NCBI RefSeq assembly: GCF_001050375.1
Contig: NZ_KQ130491.1
Span: forward strand, 91,863 to 155,862
Length of the DNA stretch: 64,000 nucleotides
Direction of reading: 5' to 3'
Origin: Catenovulum maritimum
Lineage (GTDB): Bacteria > Pseudomonadota > Gammaproteobacteria > Enterobacterales > Alteromonadaceae
The position numbers and the translations under genes were made by a program. Shown piece by piece: positions 17,319-26,809 of this stretch; position 1 is the stretch's first letter; each line of letters starts with the position of its first letter. The notes below the pieces were generated by a model, which was not told where the DNA came from, did not search any database, and saw only the letters and a list, made by a program, of their open reading frames with translations.

Positions 17319-18410
17319 ATGGGTTTTAAATGTGGCATAGTTGGTTTACCAAATGTAGGTAAATCTACTTTATTCAACGCGTTAACCAAAGCAGGTATTG
17401 AAGCTGCAAACTTTCCATTTTGTACAATAGAGCCTAATACTGGTGTTGTACCTGTGCCAGATCCTCGTTTAGATGCGTTAGCTAAAATTGTTAACCCGCA
17501 ACGCATTCTACCAACGACAATGGAATTTGTTGATATTGCCGGCTTAGTAGCAGGTGCATCTAAAGGTGAAGGTTTAGGTAATAAATTTTTAACTAATATA
17601 CGTGAAACCGATGCGATTGGTCATGTGGTTCGTTGTTTTGAAAATGACAACATAGTCCACGTTTCAGGTAAAGTTAACCCTGCTGACGATATAGATACGA
17701 TTAATACTGAATTAGTTTTATCTGATATGGATACAGCAGAAAAAGCAATTTTCCGTAATGCGAAGAAAGCTAAAGGCGGCGACAAAACTGCTAAGCAAGA
17801 ATTAGAAGTCCTTGAAAAAATTAAGCCATTCTTAGATGAAGGCCAAATGCTTCGCTCTATTGAATTAGACGCAGAAGAGCTAGCGATTATTGCACCACTT
17901 AACTTCTTAACGATTAAACCAACTATGTACATTGCCAATGTAAATGATGATGGTTTTGAAAATAACCCATATTTAGATCAGGTTCGTGAAATAGCCAAAG
18001 GTCAAAATGCCGTGGTTGTACCTGTATGTGCTGAGATTGAATCTGAGTTATCAGAATTAGACGATGAAGACAGAGATGAATTCATGGCTGATCTAGGCTT
18101 AGAAGAGCCGGGTTTAAATCGAGTGATTCGAGCGGGTTATGAATTATTGAACCTACAAACATATTTCACTGCGGGTGTTAAGGAAGTTAGAGCTTGGACA
18201 ATTAAAGTTAATTCAACTGCACCGCAAGCTGCAGGTAAGATTCATACTGATTTTGAAAAAGGCTTTATCCGAGCAGAAACTATCGCATATGATGATTATA
18301 TTGAACATCAAGGCGAGCAGGGCGCTAAAAACGCAGGTAAGAGCCGAAAAGAAGGTAAAGACTATATAGTTAAAGACGGCGACGTCATGCATTTCTTATT
18401 TAACGTATAG
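17319..18410 (+). CDS. ychF: Redox-regulated ATPase/GTPase YchF (Obg family)
   Basis: 363 residues. The P-loop [15 protein letters not shown] is near the N terminus, followed by [12 protein letters not shown] and [17 protein letters not shown]. The C-terminal TGS-like domain includes [14 protein letters not shown] and ends [11 protein letters not shown]. YchF binds ATP rather than GTP and associates with ribosomes, with reported roles in the oxidative stress response. AGGA lies upstream of the ATG. It is last in the rplY-pth-ychF operon and is followed by a strong terminator. Confidence 0.97.
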   Translation: MGFKCGIVGLPNVGKSTLFNALTKAGIEAANFPFCTIEPNTGVVPVPDPRLDALAKIVNPQRILPTTMEFVDIAGLVAGASKGEGLGNKFLTNIRETDAIGHVVRCFENDNIVHVSGKVNPADDIDTINTELVLSDMDTAEKAIFRNAKKAKGGDKTAKQELEVLEKIKPFLDEGQMLRSIELDAEELAIIAPLNFLTIKPTMYIANVNDDGFENNPYLDQVREIAKGQNAVVVPVCAEIESELSELDDEDRDEFMADLGLEEPGLNRVIRAGYELLNLQTYFTAGVKEVRAWTIKVNSTAPQAAGKIHTDFEKGFIRAETIAYDDYIEHQGEQGAKNAGKSRKEGKDYIVKDGDVMHFLFNV

Positions 18411-18426
18411 TTATTTTACCTACTCT

Positions 18427-18457
18427 AAAAAAACCGCCTGCTGGCGGTTTTTTTGTT
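18427..18457 (+). terminator. Rho-independent terminator after ychF
   Basis: The stem AAACCGCC (18431-18438) pairs with GGCGGTTT (18443-18450) around the loop TGCT, preceded by an A-run and followed by a T-run. It is 20 bases past the ychF stop. Confidence 0.92.
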
Positions 18458-19012
18458 TTTGGCATTTATTACTTAGCAGGCGGTGAAATACAGTTCTCCG
18501 GCTTAACGCTATTTTTTCAAAATATTAGGCTAGAACCAATAATATCCAGCTCCAGCAGCATCCTAGTCAGGATAACGATTAATAATAAAGCCTTTTTATA
18601 AGCATAGCTGTTGCGCCTGCTATTTAATTATGGCCAAAGTTAGAGCTAAACTAAGAGGTTAATCTGCAGAAATGTAGGTGTAAGCTTTAAGGTTACTTAT
18701 TTTATACCTGATACTGAGAGATTGATTTCGTAGCTGTTTGGATAATTTAGTGGCGGCAGACGAAAGTAGAATAATCGAATTCACTTGAATCAGATAAATT
18801 TATAAATCAATTAAATAAAAATCGAGCACATTTAGTTAAACCTTAAATTTAAATTCAATTTATGAAAAACAATTGTGGCTTTCGTTTTCGCTTGTGAGTA
18901 TATTAATAAAAGCTTAATACGCTTGTTTTGATTGCTTTTTATACAGAAATAGTTTGTTTTTTCGCTGAATAAATAAAAACGAAAAAAAGCTTAAATTTCT
19001 TTGAAAAAAAGG
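18458..19012. other. Intergenic region upstream of the tRNA cluster, no gene seen
   Basis: About 550 bases of AT-rich DNA. No coding frame with start, ribosome site and recognisable product was found. One short segment (around 18673-18688) resembles part of the element at 19625-19890, but the match is too short to call a copy. Confidence 0.5.
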
Positions 19013-19041
19013 TTGACGGCACAGGGTCATATCAGCATAAT
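19013..19041 (+). promoter_or_regulatory. Sigma-70 promoter of the tRNA cluster
   Basis: TTGACG (19013-19018) and CATAAT (19036-19041) are separated by exactly 17 bases and followed by a GC-rich discriminator (ACGCGCC), typical of stringently controlled stable-RNA promoters. The first tRNA begins 29 bases downstream of the -10 box. Confidence 0.85.
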
Positions 19042-19069
19042 ACGCGCCACTCGCTGAGGCGAGATTGTT

Positions 19070-19146
19070 GGCTACGTAGCTCAGCTGGTTAGAGCACATC
19101 ACTCATAATGATGGGGTCCCCTGTTCAAATCAGGGCGTAGCCACCA
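19070..19146 (+). tRNA. tRNA-Met (CAT), elongator type
   Basis: 77 bases with encoded CCA. Acceptor GGCTACG pairs with CGTAGCC; the anticodon stem CATCA/TGATG encloses loop CTCATAA with anticodon CAT (19104-19106). The normal first acceptor pair (G-C) shows it is not initiator tRNA. Confidence 0.95.
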
Positions 19147-19153
19147 ATAAAAT

Positions 19154-19238
<85 letters not shown>

Positions 19239-19253
19239 TTGTTTAAAAAATGT

Positions 19254-19328
19254 TGGGATATCGCCAAGCGGTAAGGCACCGGGTTTTGATCTCGGCATTC
19301 CCAGGTTCAAATCCTGGTATCCCAGCCA
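19254..19328 (+). tRNA. tRNA-Gln (TTG), copy 1
   Basis: 75 bases. Acceptor TGGGATA pairs with TATCCCA, followed by GCCA. The anticodon loop TTTTGAT carries TTG. Third gene of the cluster. Confidence 0.95.
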
Positions 19329-19359
19329 TTTTTTAACAATTCAAATATGCTTTCCTTGT

Positions 19360-19434
19360 TGGGATATCGCCAAGCGGTAAGGCACCGGGTTTTGATCTCG
19401 GCATTCCCAGGTTCAAATCCTGGTATCCCAGCCA
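19360..19434 (+). tRNA. tRNA-Gln (TTG), copy 2
   Basis: Identical over all 75 bases to the preceding tRNA-Gln gene, 31 bases downstream. The Met-Leu-Gln-Gln order recalls the enterobacterial metT-leuW-gln operon. Confidence 0.95.
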
Positions 19435-19624
19435 TCATATTTCTCATCTTGTTTTATCACCTTACAATTTAATATTTCACTTTTTTTATTTACTTACTCT
19501 TATAACTTATAATTCGCTTTAGCTATTTATTTTTCGTTTCCCATACTTCTATTTTATCTTCTTTAATCGTTAACACTCACAGATAATATTTTGCAGTCAT
19601 ATCGTCAGCTATCTAAAGTTTCTA
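19435..19624. other. Intergenic, between the tRNA cluster and the structured element
   Basis: T-rich DNA with no gene. No strong hairpin plus T-run marks the end of the tRNA transcript, so termination may be Rho-dependent or lie further on. Confidence 0.4.
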
Positions 19625-19890
19625 TAGAGCTAAATCAATATAAATTGCGAGTATCAGAGCCATCACAGACAGTTCAATTCAAGGCGTATCATTGCAGGAA
19701 TGTAGGCACCTTTCAAAATGATACAACACAGAAGTGAGCTGTCTGTGAGGCTCCTGAAAGGCTGGGCTAAAAGCCATTTATTCTGCGTTAAGTTGGCTTG
19801 GCATAGAACCACTATGCCTGTGCCAACTTGCCTTGCCTTAATGGCTTTTATCTCCAGCTGATTATCGCTATTTATATTGATTTAGCTCTA
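19625..19890. mobile_element. Structured 266-bp element with 33-bp terminal inverted repeats (MITE-like)
   Basis: The ends are inverted copies matching at 30 of 33 positions (19625-19657 and 19858-19890), beginning TAGAGCTAAATCAATATAAA. Inside are two branched arms. Arm 1: GAGCC-TCACAGACAG (19657-19672, one bulged A) pairs with 19739-19753 and encloses an 8-bp hairpin (19686-19693 with 19717-19724). Arm 2: TAAAAGCCATT (19768-19778) pairs with 19840-19850 and encloses a long hairpin (AAGTTGGC..GGCATAG with its complement, 19790-19829). A TA lies at each outer end, as left by TA-targeting (IS630/Tc1-type) transposition. No open frame of note lies within. It could be a non-autonomous transposon or a repeat encoding a structured RNA. 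Confidence 0.75.
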
Positions 19891-20054
19891 CATACCGAGC
19901 AAATAGCCTCAGGAAGCCTTAATAAAGGTTTGTGTGTAACTTGGATATCTCGGCTTGAAATTGGATTTAAGCTTGAAGTAGGCGAGCCTAGGCTGTTTTC
20001 AGCTGCTTTAAGATTTAATTTGGATTAATTTTTAACAGACTAATTCTAATAGGC
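19891..20054. other. Intergenic, no gene seen
   Basis: DNA between the structured element and the hslU terminator. A short open frame that begins inside the element and crosses this region has no ribosome site and no recognisable product, so it is not called. Confidence 0.4.
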
Positions 20055-20090
20055 AAAAAAAATGGGTGAATCATTTCACCCATTTTTATC
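20055..20090 (-). terminator. Terminator after hslU (bidirectional shape)
   Basis: A 13-bp perfect stem (AAAAATGGGTGAA, 20058-20070; complement 20075-20087) with loop TCAT. On the minus strand it ends in a run of eight T, about 45 bases past the hslU stop. Confidence 0.9.
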
Positions 20091-20131
20091 AGCTTAGTTT
20101 GGTGTATAGCTTCAATTCGATGTATACAGAA

Positions 20132-21466
20132 TTATAGAATAAATCTAGATAGATCTTCATCTTCAACTAAGTCGTTCAGGAACTTGCTAACATAATCAGC
20201 ATCAACCGTAATGCTTTGTCCAGACATTTCAGAGGCATCGTAAGATACTTCTTCCATCAGTTTTTCCATTACAGTATGTAAACGACGTGCCCCTATGTTT
20301 TCGGTCTTTTCGTTGACTCTAAAGGCTGCGTTAGCAATTTTCTCTATACCATCTTGACTGAAATCAACGCTGACGCCTTCTGTTGCCATCAGAGCTTTGT
20401 ATTGCTCTGTTAAAGAGGCATTAGGCTCAGTTAAAATTCGTACGAAGTCATGAGCGGTTAGAGCTTCTAATTCAACTCGAATTGGTAAACGACCTTGAAG
20501 TTCAGGGATTAGATCGGATGGCTTGGCCATTTGGAAAGCACCAGATGCGATAAATAGAATGTGATCGGTTTTAACCATACCATGTTTAGTCGTTACAGTA
20601 GATCCTTCCACTAATGGAAGTAAATCGCGCTGAACACCTTCGCGTGATACATCTGGACCGCTAGATTCGCCGCGTTTACAGATTTTATCTATCTCATCGA
20701 TAAATACGATACCATTTTGTTCTAAGGTTTCTATTGCTTGTTCTTTTAATTCTTCTTGATTTACAAGTCGACCAGCTTCTTCTTCAACCAATAATTTGTA
20801 AGCTTCTTTCACTTTCATTTTACGCGTTTTTTTAGCGCTGTTGCCTGATAAGTTTTGGAACATGCCTTGTAATTGGTTGGTCATTTCTTCCATCCCAGGT
20901 GGTGCCATAATTTCGACTCCAACCTGAGGCGCTGCTACGTCTATTTCTATCTCTTTATCGTCGAGTGTACCTTCACGTAATTTCTTACGGAAAATTTGAC
21001 GCGTGTTAGAGCCCGTATCTTGTGGCTCTTCTTCACCGAACATAGCTTGAGGTTTAGGTAGTAGGGCATCTAAAATGCGCTCTTCTGCTGCTTCTTCTGC
21101 TCTATGTTTAACTTTAACTGTCGCTTGTTCACGTGTCATTTTGATAGAGATATCAGCTAGATCACGTATGATAGTTTCAACTTCTTTGCCAACATAGCCC
21201 ACTTCGGTAAATTTAGTTGCTTCTACCTTGATAAATGGCGCATTCGCTAGCTTAGCTAATCTACGTGCAATTTCCGTTTTACCTACCCCTGTTGGACCTA
21301 TCATTAAGATATTTTTTGGGGTCACTTCTTGACGAAGATCTGGATCTAACTGCATTCGACGCCAGCGATTACGTAAAGCAATCGCCACAGCTCGCTTTGC
21401 TTTATCTTGACCTATTATGTGGCTATTTAATTCGTGTACAATCTCTTTTGGGGTCATTTCCGACAT
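20132..21466 (-). CDS. hslU: ATP-dependent protease ATPase subunit HslU (ClpY)
   Basis: 444 residues, the usual length. Walker [16 protein letters not shown] (about 57-71), pore motif KFTEVGYVG, Walker [15 protein letters not shown] and the C-terminal tail EDLSRFIL, which docks into HslV, are all present. The hexamer unfolds substrates and feeds them to the HslV peptidase. It lies 5 bases downstream of hslV, so the two are co-transcribed, and a strong terminator follows. Heat-shock control is expected from the family but no sigma-32 box was identified. Confidence 0.97.
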   Translation of the reverse strand: MSEMTPKEIVHELNSHIIGQDKAKRAVAIALRNRWRRMQLDPDLRQEVTPKNILMIGPTGVGKTEIARRLAKLANAPFIKVEATKFTEVGYVGKEVETIIRDLADISIKMTREQATVKVKHRAEEAAEERILDALLPKPQAMFGEEEPQDTGSNTRQIFRKKLREGTLDDKEIEIDVAAPQVGVEIMAPPGMEEMTNQLQGMFQNLSGNSAKKTRKMKVKEAYKLLVEEEAGRLVNQEELKEQAIETLEQNGIVFIDEIDKICKRGESSGPDVSREGVQRDLLPLVEGSTVTTKHGMVKTDHILFIASGAFQMAKPSDLIPELQGRLPIRVELEALTAHDFVRILTEPNASLTEQYKALMATEGVSVDFSQDGIEKIANAAFRVNEKTENIGARRLHTVMEKLMEEVSYDASEMSGQSITVDADYVSKFLNDLVEDEDLSRFIL

Positions 21467-21471
21467 AATAG

Positions 21472-22002
21472 TTAACCTTTAGTGCTAAGTTCTTCAATAG
21501 TTTGATTGCCATTGGTGAAAACGCAAATATCACCAGCAATTTTTAAGCTTTTTTCGACGATTGATCTGGCATCAAGCTCGGTATTTTCTAGCAAACCTGT
21601 CGCAGCTGCTTGCGCAAATGGGCCGCCTGAGCCAATTGCGATTAAATCGTATTCTGGCTGAATCACATCACCGTTGCCGGTTATGATTAATGAGGCTGTG
21701 TGATCGGCTACCGCGAGTAAAGCTTCAAGTTTTCTAAGTGCTCTGTCACTACGCCAGTCTTTTGCTAGTTCAACAGCGGCTTTAGTTAAATTGCCTTGGT
21801 GCATTTCAAGTTTGGTTTCAAAGCGCTCAAATAAAGTGAAAGCATCGGCTGTGCCGCCTGCAAAACCCGCGATTACTTTGTTGTGGTATAGGCGGCGTAC
21901 TTTTTTTGCATTGCCTTTCATTACAGTGTTGCCAAGTGATACCTGACCATCGCCACCAATAACAACAGTATCGCCACGACGTACGGAAACTATCGTAGTC
22001 AT
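21472..22002 (-). CDS. hslV: ATP-dependent protease peptidase subunit HslV (ClpQ)
   Basis: 176 residues beginning MTTIVSVRR; the Thr at position 2 becomes the catalytic N-terminal nucleophile after Met removal. [23 protein letters not shown] and [15 protein letters not shown] are typical. The protein forms the double-hexamer chamber capped by HslU. The start has AAGAGGA upstream. ftsN lies 147 bases upstream, the common gammaproteobacterial order. Confidence 0.97.
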   Translation of the reverse strand: MTTIVSVRRGDTVVIGGDGQVSLGNTVMKGNAKKVRRLYHNKVIAGFAGGTADAFTLFERFETKLEMHQGNLTKAAVELAKDWRSDRALRKLEALLAVADHTASLIITGNGDVIQPEYDLIAIGSGGPFAQAAATGLLENTELDARSIVEKSLKIAGDICVFTNGNQTIEELSTKG

Positions 22003-22062
22003 TAAAAATTCCTCTTAATTGAAACTTTAAGAAATATCAGAGCAAATAACAATTTGATGATA

Positions 22063-22087
22063 TTTGCCGTAGTACAACTACGGCAAA
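22063..22087 (-). terminator. Hairpin between ftsN and hslV
   Basis: An 11-bp perfect stem (TTTGCCGTAGT, 22063-22073; ACTACGGCAAA, 22077-22087) with a 3-base loop lies about 60 bases after the ftsN stop. The T-run after it on the minus strand is poor, so it may only partly terminate. Confidence 0.6.
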
Positions 22088-22149
22088 AAAGTTTGGAAAC
22101 AAAAGATTTAAAGTAGATATTTAGAATAATGGGTCTAGTTGATTAAAAA

Positions 22150-22692
22150 TCAAGTCCAACCCCAAATTTGGCAGGTGTAGATTTTAGAGCGTTTTAATTT
22201 GTGCTTATCGGCTTCCGCTTGACGCTTAGTGTCGTATGGGCCTAATACGACTCGATACCAATCGCCATTAGAGCCAGTTGTTTTTCGCACATTCGCAACT
22301 AAGCCTGCAAATGCAATTTGTGCTTTCATGGATTCAGCTTGCTCAAGCTTACGGAAAGAAGCACATTGCATTTGATATTTTTTGTTAGATTTTACTTTTT
22401 CAGGGACTTCTACTTCGATTGTTTTATTTTCAAGCGCTTTAACATAGTCCCATTTTTCTTCTGGTAAAGGCGGAAGGGGTTTTTCTTTCGCTTTATCTTT
22501 AACTACTTTTACTTCAACTTCAGGCGCACTGCCTTGAATAGAAATTAAAAAGTAGGCGAAGCCACCAATTAAACACAGTGTAAATAAACCTAGAAACAAT
22601 AACTTGTTAGAGCGTTTAGGCGCAGGTTCTACCACCTCTGCTTTTTTGCCCCTAGTGGGAGGTTTACCTTTTTTGACGTAGTCTCTTGCCAT
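22150..22692 (-). CDS. ftsN: Cell division protein FtsN
   Basis: 180 residues. A basic cytoplasmic N terminus (RDYVKKGKPPTRGKK) is followed by one membrane segment (about 30-51). The short periplasmic EKWDYVKALENKTIEV motif matches the essential E domain that triggers septal peptidoglycan synthesis. A C-terminal SPOR domain (about 103-180; YQMQCASFRKLEQAES, YRVVLGPYDTKRQAE) binds denuded glycans at the septum. It is shorter than the E. coli protein (319), mainly through a shorter linker. It lies between priA and hslV, the usual neighbourhood. Confidence 0.93.
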   Translation of the reverse strand: MARDYVKKGKPPTRGKKAEVVEPAPKRSNKLLFLGLFTLCLIGGFAYFLISIQGSAPEVEVKVVKDKAKEKPLPPLPEEKWDYVKALENKTIEVEVPEKVKSNKKYQMQCASFRKLEQAESMKAQIAFAGLVANVRKTTGSNGDWYRVVLGPYDTKRQAEADKHKLKRSKIYTCQIWGWT

Positions 22693-22848
22693 TTTTTAGC
22701 CTGTATTTTTTGTGGTGTGTATAGATAACCCGTAATTAGCTAATTTTTATCTAGAGTTCAGGTTAAATATTTAAAAGCTAGCGATATTCTATTCATCTTC
22801 ACGATAGGTGCAAACGATAGTTTTAAAATTATGAGTTTATTCTTTGGT

Positions 22849-25029
22849 TTAATTAAATTCCTGTGGGTCGATATCGACCGTCCAGCGAACTTGTTGGCTA
22901 AATTGGTTTTGTTCAAGGCTGATAACAAGCTGAGAAATAGCGGCATTTAACATACTTCTTTTATCAGACTGGAATACCAGTAAATACCTGAATCTTCCTG
23001 CTCTTTTTTCTTTCGGTGCTGGCATAGCCGCAAATAATTCCACATTAGTATAATGCTTGACGATATGCTGATTGAACAGGTGCTCTATTTGCTGTGAAGC
23101 TTGCTGTACCTTCTCCAGCATTTGGGCTTCTAATCTAATAATGGTCCAATATTGGTAAGGTGGCAGCATCATTTGTTTTCTTTCTTCCAGCAATTTTGTT
23201 TGCAGTTTTTGGTAGCCTTGAGTGATAAGGGTTTGAATATAGCTGTGATCGGGAAAATGCGTTTGTAAAATAACCTGGCCTGCTTTTTCAGAACGTCCAG
23301 CTCTGCCTGCCACCTGTACTAAAAGTTGAGCCATGCGCTCTGCTGCTCGGTAATCTGCACTGTATAAAGCACTATCGAGATTGACCACAACAGTTAAGGT
23401 TAAATTGGGGAAATGGTGGCCTTTAGCCAGCATTTGGGTACCAACCAATAATTGATGCTTACCTTCTGCAACCGCAGCTAATTTATTTTCTAATTCGCCT
23501 TTTCGTCTAACACTGTCGCGGTCTATTCTAATTGCATTAGCTTCTGGAAAGGTTTCATTGAGCCAATCAAAAACTTGCTCGGTTCCTATCCCGACATCAA
23601 CGATTTGGGTAGAGCCGCAGTCATGGCATTGATGCGGTGGTGGTGCTGCTTCTCCACAATGATGGCAAACAATTTGTCTTAGCGCTTTATGGAAAGTGAA
23701 GTGGTTATCGCATCTTTCGCATTTACATACCCAGCCACATTCGTGACATATTAATGCTGGAGAGTAGCCGCGGCGATTTAAAAATACCAGTACTTGATTA
23801 TTGTTACTCAGATGATGTTTTATCGCTTCAATTGTGCCATAACATAGTCCAGCTTTGAGTGGTTGATGCTTAATATCTAAAACTTCTATTTTTGGCACTT
23901 TAGTTGCAGTGGCTCTTTGAGTTAACTTTAGGTGTTTATATTTATTTTGCTTGGCATTTAGCACTGTCTCTAAAGCAGGTGTTGCACTACCAAGTATCAC
24001 CTTACATTTGTTATCGGCTGCGCGTTTTACCGCGACATCTCTAGCGTTGTATCTTAGACCATCCAGCTGTTTGTATGAGGCATCGTGCTCTTCATCTAAA
24101 ATAATCAGTCCTAAATCAGGGGCTGGAACCATAACTGCGGAACGAGTGCCAACTATGACACGAGCTACTCCCATTTGACTTTTAAGCCAAGCATTATGGC
24201 GTTCACTATCGTTAAGCTCAGAATGGAGCGCGACAATTTCGCAGTTAAACCTCGCTTGAAAGCGCTGAAGTGTTTGCGGAGTTAGGCCTATTTCAGGGAC
24301 GAGTATTAAAACTTGTTGGCCGTTTTGCAGTACGTCAGCCATAAGTCGCATATAAACTTCTGTCTTACCACTGCCAGTAACACCTTCAAGTAAAAAGGTA
24401 GCGAAACCTTGCACAGCTCTAAATTCCTTTATAGCTATGTTTTGCTCTTCGGTTAAGCTGACTTCTGGGGTGGTAATTTTTACTGGTTTACGTTCGCTAT
24501 AATCGATTTCAGCGGGCTGTATAGCTCCACGTTTTTCTAAAAAATTAATGATTTGCTTAGAAAATCCATCCTGTTTTAATAAACTTTCACTAGTTGGCCC
24601 GTTTTGGCTTAAAAATTGGTGCATGGCAAACTGTTGTTTAGCTTTGGTAGGAACCGGATCGGCATGTTCGACGGTTTGCCAGATAGTTTCAGCCAGTAGT
24701 TTAGCAGGCTTCCCTTCTTTTAATCTTTTGGGAAGTAAGTTAACAAATACTTCACCAGGTGGGCAGAGGTAGTAATTCACCATCCAATGCTTCATTTTCA
24801 TTAATTCGGCTGAAAATAAAGCTTGCCGATCGAGTACTTCTATTATTGGCTTTATCTTATTGTTATCAAAATCACTGGTTTCAGTTAAATCGATAACTAT
24901 GCCGACTACTTTATTCCGGCCAAATGGTACTAACACTCGACAACCAATTTGCGGTTGAGTGTCCGGTTGTATTTTGTAATCAAATAGGCGGCGTAAAGGC
25001 ACCGCTAATGCAACACGTGCAAAAGCCAC
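22849..25029 (-). CDS. priA: Primosomal replication protein N' (PriA helicase)
   Basis: 726 residues, the usual length. The N-terminal 3'-DNA-binding region starts ARVALAVPLRRLFDYKI. The helicase has Walker A GVTGSGKTEVYMR and box DEEHDASYKQ. A zinc region with paired cysteines (CHECGWVCKCERC, CHHCGE, CHDCGS) is complete, and the C-terminal helicase motif LVQVAGRAGRSEK follows. PriA restarts collapsed replication forks. The start is GTG at 25029 with AAGAG six bases upstream; the overlapping ATG is out of frame. It is divergent from rpmE. Confidence 0.96.
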   Translation of the reverse strand: MAFARVALAVPLRRLFDYKIQPDTQPQIGCRVLVPFGRNKVVGIVIDLTETSDFDNNKIKPIIEVLDRQALFSAELMKMKHWMVNYYLCPPGEVFVNLLPKRLKEGKPAKLLAETIWQTVEHADPVPTKAKQQFAMHQFLSQNGPTSESLLKQDGFSKQIINFLEKRGAIQPAEIDYSERKPVKITTPEVSLTEEQNIAIKEFRAVQGFATFLLEGVTGSGKTEVYMRLMADVLQNGQQVLILVPEIGLTPQTLQRFQARFNCEIVALHSELNDSERHNAWLKSQMGVARVIVGTRSAVMVPAPDLGLIILDEEHDASYKQLDGLRYNARDVAVKRAADNKCKVILGSATPALETVLNAKQNKYKHLKLTQRATATKVPKIEVLDIKHQPLKAGLCYGTIEAIKHHLSNNNQVLVFLNRRGYSPALICHECGWVCKCERCDNHFTFHKALRQIVCHHCGEAAPPPHQCHDCGSTQIVDVGIGTEQVFDWLNETFPEANAIRIDRDSVRRKGELENKLAAVAEGKHQLLVGTQMLAKGHHFPNLTLTVVVNLDSALYSADYRAAERMAQLLVQVAGRAGRSEKAGQVILQTHFPDHSYIQTLITQGYQKLQTKLLEERKQMMLPPYQYWTIIRLEAQMLEKVQQASQQIEHLFNQHIVKHYTNVELFAAMPAPKEKRAGRFRYLLVFQSDKRSMLNAAISQLVISLEQNQFSQQVRWTVDIDPQEFN

Positions 25030-25306
25030 AGCATACTCTTATAAAGGAAAACAGAACCACTTATTTTAGGCTTTTAATTTTGCGGTACAAGCGCTTAATT
25101 CGTTTTAATGATTTGGCTGCGAGTTAGCTTTAAATTTTCTATCGCCAACTCGCAGTATTGGTTAAATAATAACTTGTAACTTTATTCGCTTTGACATATC
25201 ATTCGCCGCCAATTTCCCTTGTGGAATTTTTATTAACTGCGCATCGTATTCCGCGATTCTAAATATCGGCGTGATTGGCGATGCGGCCTAACTGAGGTAA
25301 CCCCCA

Positions 25307-25519
25307 ATGAAAGCAGATATCCATCCGCAGTATGCAGATATTAAAGCAACTTGTTCTTGTGGCAATGTAATTGAAACAAAATCAACAGTTGGTAAAGATT
25401 TATACCTAGACGTATGTTCAGCTTGTCACCCATTCTACACAGGTAAGCAACGTAACGTTGATACTGGTGGTCGTATTGACAAGTTCAAGAAACGTTTCAA
25501 CGTTCTTGGTAAAAAATAA
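25307..25519 (+). CDS. rpmE: 50S ribosomal protein L31, zinc-binding form
   Basis: 70 residues. The four zinc-ligand cysteines (Cys16, Cys18 in TCSCGN; Cys37, Cys40 in [12 protein letters not shown]) mark the C+ form, normally made when zinc is sufficient. The ATG has GAGGTAA upstream. It stands alone, divergent from priA, with its own terminator. No Zur-regulated C- paralogue is in the window. Confidence 0.97.
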   Translation: MKADIHPQYADIKATCSCGNVIETKSTVGKDLYLDVCSACHPFYTGKQRNVDTGGRIDKFKKRFNVLGKK

Positions 25520-25576
25520 GACTGAATTTTCAGTTGAGCAAGCTTACGGCTTGCAACTTAAAATTTATGCCTTAAG

Positions 25577-25609
25577 AATCCGCAGTTTGAAAAAACTGCG
25601 GATTTTTTC
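25577..25609 (+). terminator. Rho-independent terminator after rpmE
   Basis: A 12-bp perfect stem (AATCCGCAGTTT, 25577-25588; 25593-25604) with loop GAAA and a following T-run, about 58 bases past the rpmE stop. Confidence 0.92.
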
Positions 25610-25746
25610 GTTTTATAAGCTACTGTTAATAGCAGAGTTAAATATATTCTGTTGTTAATAGGTTAAAACTTTACAATTCGTTTGATGCGCGGCAAACTGC
25701 GTTTAATATTTTTTATTTTTGTTAAGGGATGTATTAGGAAACTAAT

Positions 25747-26217
25747 ATGAATGTAGAATTCGTTAACCCATTTTTATCCTCGCTAATTAATGTAATTAGC
25801 ACTATGGCAATGCTTGAACTTAAGCCTTTAAAGCCAAGATTAAAAAAAGATGAAGTCGCTCGAGGCGACGTTTCAGGTTTGATCGGTATGGTAGGTGCGC
25901 AAACTAAAGGTTCTTTATCTATTTCTTTTGACGAAAGTTTAGCGCTTGAAATTATGCAGAGAATGTTAGGTGAGAGACCGGACGGCATCAATGAAGAAGT
26001 AACTGATATGGTAGGTGAAATTACTAATATGGTTACTGGTGGTGCTAAAAAGCTACTAGGCGAAAAAGGTTATGAGTTTGATATGGCTACACCTATGGTT
26101 GTATCAGGTAAAGGGCACACAATTGCACACAAATCTGAAGGTAGCATAGTGATTATGCCTTTTGAAGCTGAAGCTGGAAAAGCTCACATTGAGATTTGCT
26201 TTGATAAAATAGACTAA
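25747..26217 (+). CDS. CheX-family chemotaxis protein
   Basis: 156 residues. The fold is that of CheX/CheC phosphatases: NPFLSSLINVISTMAMLELKP, then the active-site-like helix MVGEITNMVTGGAKKLL with the Glu and Asn spaced as in CheX (ExxN). The family dephosphorylates CheY-P or related receiver domains. No receiver gene is directly adjacent; a chemoreceptor is encoded 0.6 kb downstream (26810). AGGA lies upstream of the ATG. It is followed after 6 bases by yjbQ, so the pair are probably co-transcribed. Confidence 0.85.
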   Translation: MNVEFVNPFLSSLINVISTMAMLELKPLKPRLKKDEVARGDVSGLIGMVGAQTKGSLSISFDESLALEIMQRMLGERPDGINEEVTDMVGEITNMVTGGAKKLLGEKGYEFDMATPMVVSGKGHTIAHKSEGSIVIMPFEAEAGKAHIEICFDKID

Positions 26218-26223
26218 ACGCTA

Positions 26224-26643
26224 ATGTGGCAACAAAAAAAAATAAACTTAAAAGCTCGTAGGCGTGGATTTCATCTGGTAACAGAGGAAATATTAAGCGC
26301 TTTACCAGAATTACAACAATATAATATAGGTTTATGTCATTTACAGTTGCAGCATACCTCAGCCAGCCTTTCCTTAAACGAAAATGCCGACCCGAGTGTT
26401 CGTAGCGATTTTGAATCCCACATAAATCATATGGTACCGGAAGATCAACCTTATTATATACACACATATGAAGGTCCGGACGATATGCCTGCCCATATTA
26501 AATCTAGTTTATTCGGGACTAGTTTAACCCTACCTATTTCATCCGGAATGTTTGGTTTAGGCATATGGCAAGGAATTTACTTAGGTGAACATAGAAATCA
26601 CGCAAGTAGTAGAAGTATCTTGGTAACAATACAAGGGGAATAA
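26224..26643 (+). CDS. yjbQ: YjbQ/UPF0047 family protein
   Basis: 139 residues, the family size. Conserved blocks are present: [45 protein letters not shown] and [13 protein letters not shown], with His/Asp/Glu that coordinate metal in solved relatives. Some members show weak thiamine-phosphate synthase activity; the physiological role is unclear. It begins 6 bases after the CheX-like gene without a strong ribosome site, suggesting coupled translation. An AT-rich 11-bp inverted repeat (26649-26659 with 26673-26683) follows and may terminate. Confidence 0.9.
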   Translation: MWQQKKINLKARRRGFHLVTEEILSALPELQQYNIGLCHLQLQHTSASLSLNENADPSVRSDFESHINHMVPEDQPYYIHTYEGPDDMPAHIKSSLFGTSLTLPISSGMFGLGIWQGIYLGEHRNHASSRSILVTIQGE

Positions 26644-26809
26644 TTTGATTAATATTATTTATTAGGCTAATTAATAATATTAACGCTACACTGTGTTTGT
26701 GTTAAATGAATTAATCAAATTTTAAAGATGTGAAGCTTATTGCCGATATGTTTGTTACCAAGTAGAGTCATTAATAATTAAGCTTTAGCTGTAAGGGGAT
26801 TAGATAAAT

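Noticed and set aside
18665..18700. Segment like GCAGAAATGTAGG resembling GCAGGAATGTAGG in the element at 19625-19890, as a second copy
   Set aside because: Similarity covers only about 13 of 16 bases and no terminal repeats flank it; likely chance.
19828..20028. Open frame of 66 codons beginning inside the structured element
   Set aside because: No ribosome site, starts within the inverted-repeat arms, and the product has no recognisable features.
25191..25220. TTGACA upstream of rpmE as a promoter -35 box
   Set aside because: No acceptable -10 box occurs 16-18 bases downstream.
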